64,000 nucleotides of DNA from CAYXLI01 sp964464925 (GTDB lineage: Bacteria > Acidobacteriota > Terriglobia > Bryobacterales > Bryobacteraceae): assembly GCA_964464925.1 (NCBI GenBank), contig CAYXLI010000003.1, positions 186,001 through 250,000 of the forward strand, given 5' to 3'. Under the pieces are notes generated by a model. That model was given only the letters and a program-made list of their open reading frames with translations. It was not told the origin of the DNA and did no database searches. The position numbers and the translations under genes were made by a program. Each line of letters opens with the position of its first letter. The stretch's first letter is position 1. Of this stretch, positions 62,623 to 64,000 are shown piece by piece.

Positions 62623-63409
62623 ATGCACCTAGCACCCGATGCGAAAACCTGCTTGTCCGTTGCATTGATCGTTCTGATGGCCCCATGGCTTTTGGCGGCG
62701 GAAACGCTTTCAGGCTCAAAGCATACGATTCCGCAAATCATTTTCGGCGGCGAGTGGACGACCACCCTGACGCTTTACAATAAACCGCCCGATCAGCGTA
62801 GTGATCCCCGTCCATTTTTTCGGACAGGATGGCATGCCTCTGGCGGTACAGTTCAGTGGGAACAAGCCGGTTAGCGCCTCAACCATCTCTATTCCGCCTG
62901 GTGAGACGTTCGTGGTGTCAACCGAATATAACCCCGATGCCGAGCCGATTGCAGGATGGGGGAGAATGGACGTTCCCTGCACGATCACCTCATCCTCCGT
63001 GTTCTGCGGAGACGTAGCGGCGGTGGTTACGCTGAAAAACAGGAACAGCACGCGACCGGATTTTGAAGCCGTGCTTCCGGCCAAGGAGGCTGTGAGCCAC
63101 ACTGCCTTACTAGTGGACAATCGGAAGGACAATGAGACCGTTTTGATGCTCGTGAACGACTCCACTTTCCTTTCCCCAATCAGTTTTAAGGTAGTTTGTA
63201 AGGACTCCAAGGGTACTACAGTTCTGATTGATCAGATCACGATGTCCCAGAACGCGTCTCTTATCTTCAATCTCAAAGAGAGGTGGCCTTCTTTGCAGGA
63301 CTTTGTCGTTAGGGTGGAGTTCAGCAGTTCAACCGCGACTGTGGTTCTAACTGCAATCCGAATTAATCCGACGAACTCCTTTACTCCAATTCCCACGTTT
63401 GAATACTAG
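62623..63409 (+). pseudogene. Secreted protein gene with a single-base frameshift
   Basis: The first frame encodes a signal peptide (KTCLSVALIVLMAPWLLAAE) and IPQIIFGGEWTTTLTLYN, then loses its pattern. The +1 frame takes over at about 62783 with ISVVIPVHFFGQDGMPLAVQ and continues to ...VVLTAIRINPTNSFTPIPTF. Together they give one plausible protein of about 260 residues, probably an exported beta-sandwich with paired Cys. The break falls at AATAAACCGCCC near 62780-62790, where the short runs of A and C suggest an indel or sequencing error. No family name can be given. Confidence 0.75.
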
Positions 63410-63612
63410 CGTTATCTCGCCATAGCGTGCGCAGTCTGCTCAAGGCTACAGGGAATCAGTTGCCTATGAATAGCTTTGCAGAGATCAGAGTTACAAAGCT
63501 TCTGACCTGCCACGATAGACCGTCCAGGGATAAATATGAAATTAGCTTACCTGACCCGCCCCGGAAAACTGGTCCAAAGAAAACTGGAAAATCGGAGGTC
63601 AAAGGAGAGCAG

Positions 63613-63906
63613 ATGAAACAGAGCAAGTTCAGCGAAGAGCAGATCCACAAGGCAATTCAGCAAGTGGAAGCGGGCCGCAAGGCGGAAGAGGTGGCCCGGG
63701 AGATGGGCGTCAGCAAACACACGCTGTACGCTTGGCGAGCCAAGTACGGCGGGCTGGCCAAGGACGAGCTGAAAAGGGTGAAGGACCTGGAGGAAGAGAA
63801 CCGCCGCCTGAAGCAGTTGGTGGCCGATCTCAGCCTGGACCGGGAAGCCCTGAAGTGGGTGATTGAAAAAAATGGCTGGAGCTCGCAGCTCAGCGGGAAA
63901 CGGTAG
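63613..63906 (+). CDS. IS3-family transposase OrfA
   Basis: The 97-residue protein has the OrfA pattern: KFSEEQIHKAIQQVEAGRKA, EVAREMGVSKHTLYAWRAKY (helix-turn-helix), GGLAKDELKRVKDLEEENRR and LKQLVADLSLDREAL with a leucine zipper. The ATG at 63613 follows AAAGGAG; the frame opens upstream to 63427 across the inverted repeat, which is not coding. The A-run at 63866-63872 gives a slippery A-AAA-AAT for -1 frameshifting into orfB. Confidence 0.92.
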   Translation: MKQSKFSEEQIHKAIQQVEAGRKAEEVAREMGVSKHTLYAWRAKYGGLAKDELKRVKDLEEENRRLKQLVADLSLDREALKWVIEKNGWSSQLSGKR

Positions 63907-63950
63907 CGGCCATGGGCAGCGAATTCCCAACGATCGGGCACGTCAAGTAG
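63868..63950 (+). pseudogene. Start of IS3 orfB frame, stopped early
   Basis: In the -1 frame after the slippery site the text reads KKWLELAAQRETVAAM, like the beginning of OrfB, then GSEFPTIGHVK and a TAG at 63948-63950. No DDE catalytic residue is reached, and the following 50 bases show no further OrfB pattern. The element therefore seems unable to make OrfAB from this copy. Confidence 0.6.
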
Positions 63951-64000
63951 GCGAAGATGTGGCCAGACATCTCACGCCTGCGTACTGCAGTCAATTGTAA

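Larger units (their letters stand above)
63552..64000 (+). mobile_element. IS3-family (IS407-type) insertion element, left part
   Basis: TGACCCGCCCCGGAAAACTG begins at 63552 and fits the left inverted repeat of IS407-type elements. It precedes orfA by about 60 bases. The right end lies outside the window. The orfB-like frame is broken soon after the overlap region, so the copy may be defective. Confidence 0.75.

Overview
This is an accessory-rich chromosomal segment of a GC-rich bacterium, most probably an acidobacterium of the Bryobacterales/Solibacter type. The taxon is inferred from gene content, not from a marker gene tree. The pointers are three TonB-dependent receptors (two of the Oar type), two DUF1080 (3-keto-disaccharide hydrolase type) secreted proteins, Tat-exported Gfo/Idh/MocA and GH29 enzymes, ThuA and PmoA-like proteins, an HpnI-type glycosyltransferase, and small secreted proteins with no known function.

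Layout. 1-10.7 kb: a cut Oar-like receptor, a DUF1080 protein, then a surface-polysaccharide group (DUF3488 transglutaminase, an eroded ABC ATPase that keeps its Wzt C-terminal domain, a parallel beta-helix protein, a methyltransferase fused to a beta-sandwich domain, a GT4 glycosyltransferase). 10.9-15.9 kb: a stress-protein group (BON, YflT-like, LEA-like) and two separate ECF sigma/anti-sigma pairs around a second DUF1080 gene. 15.9-25 kb: housekeeping genes thrS, an HpnI-like gene, phoH, ybeY, a CNNM/CorC gene and era, then a BON protein and an unusual CxxCH/cyclase-repeat/ankyrin protein. 25-32.7 kb: rhodanese, pdxH and DUF429; a cobalamin riboswitch with a BtuB-like receptor; a PmoA-like and enolase-superfamily pair; an RmlD-like reductase.

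32.7-36.4 kb is the most interesting part. An FHA-GAF-AAA+-Fis sigma-54 activator stands beside three tandem paralogous genes for small secreted proteins. Each of the three genes has its own -24/-12 (GG-N10-GC) promoter, an AACC-N4-GGTT palindrome upstream and its own rho-independent terminator. The sequence alone therefore suggests a compact sigma-54 regulon.

36.4-39.2 kb holds the SRP RNA gene followed by dnaX-ybaB-recR. 39.3-44.3 kb has a complete Oar-like receptor and a secreted esterase. 44.3-50.3 kb carries an ATP synthase operon (b', b, delta, alpha, gamma, beta, epsilon) without the a and c subunits. 50.4-56 kb is a translationally coupled sugar operon (ThuA, Gfo/Idh/MocA, PQQ dehydrogenase with cytochrome c domain, GH29 fucosidase). 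56-61.5 kb has a small Lys-rich secreted protein, an exported Pcm, a phosphofructokinase with the pyrophosphate-type signature, a methyltransferase, prs and an unknown gene. 61.5-64 kb is a decaying zone: a frameshifted sugar isomerase, a secreted protein gene with one frameshift, and the left end of an IS3-family element whose orfB reading frame stops early. I saw no tRNA genes, rRNA genes or CRISPR arrays.
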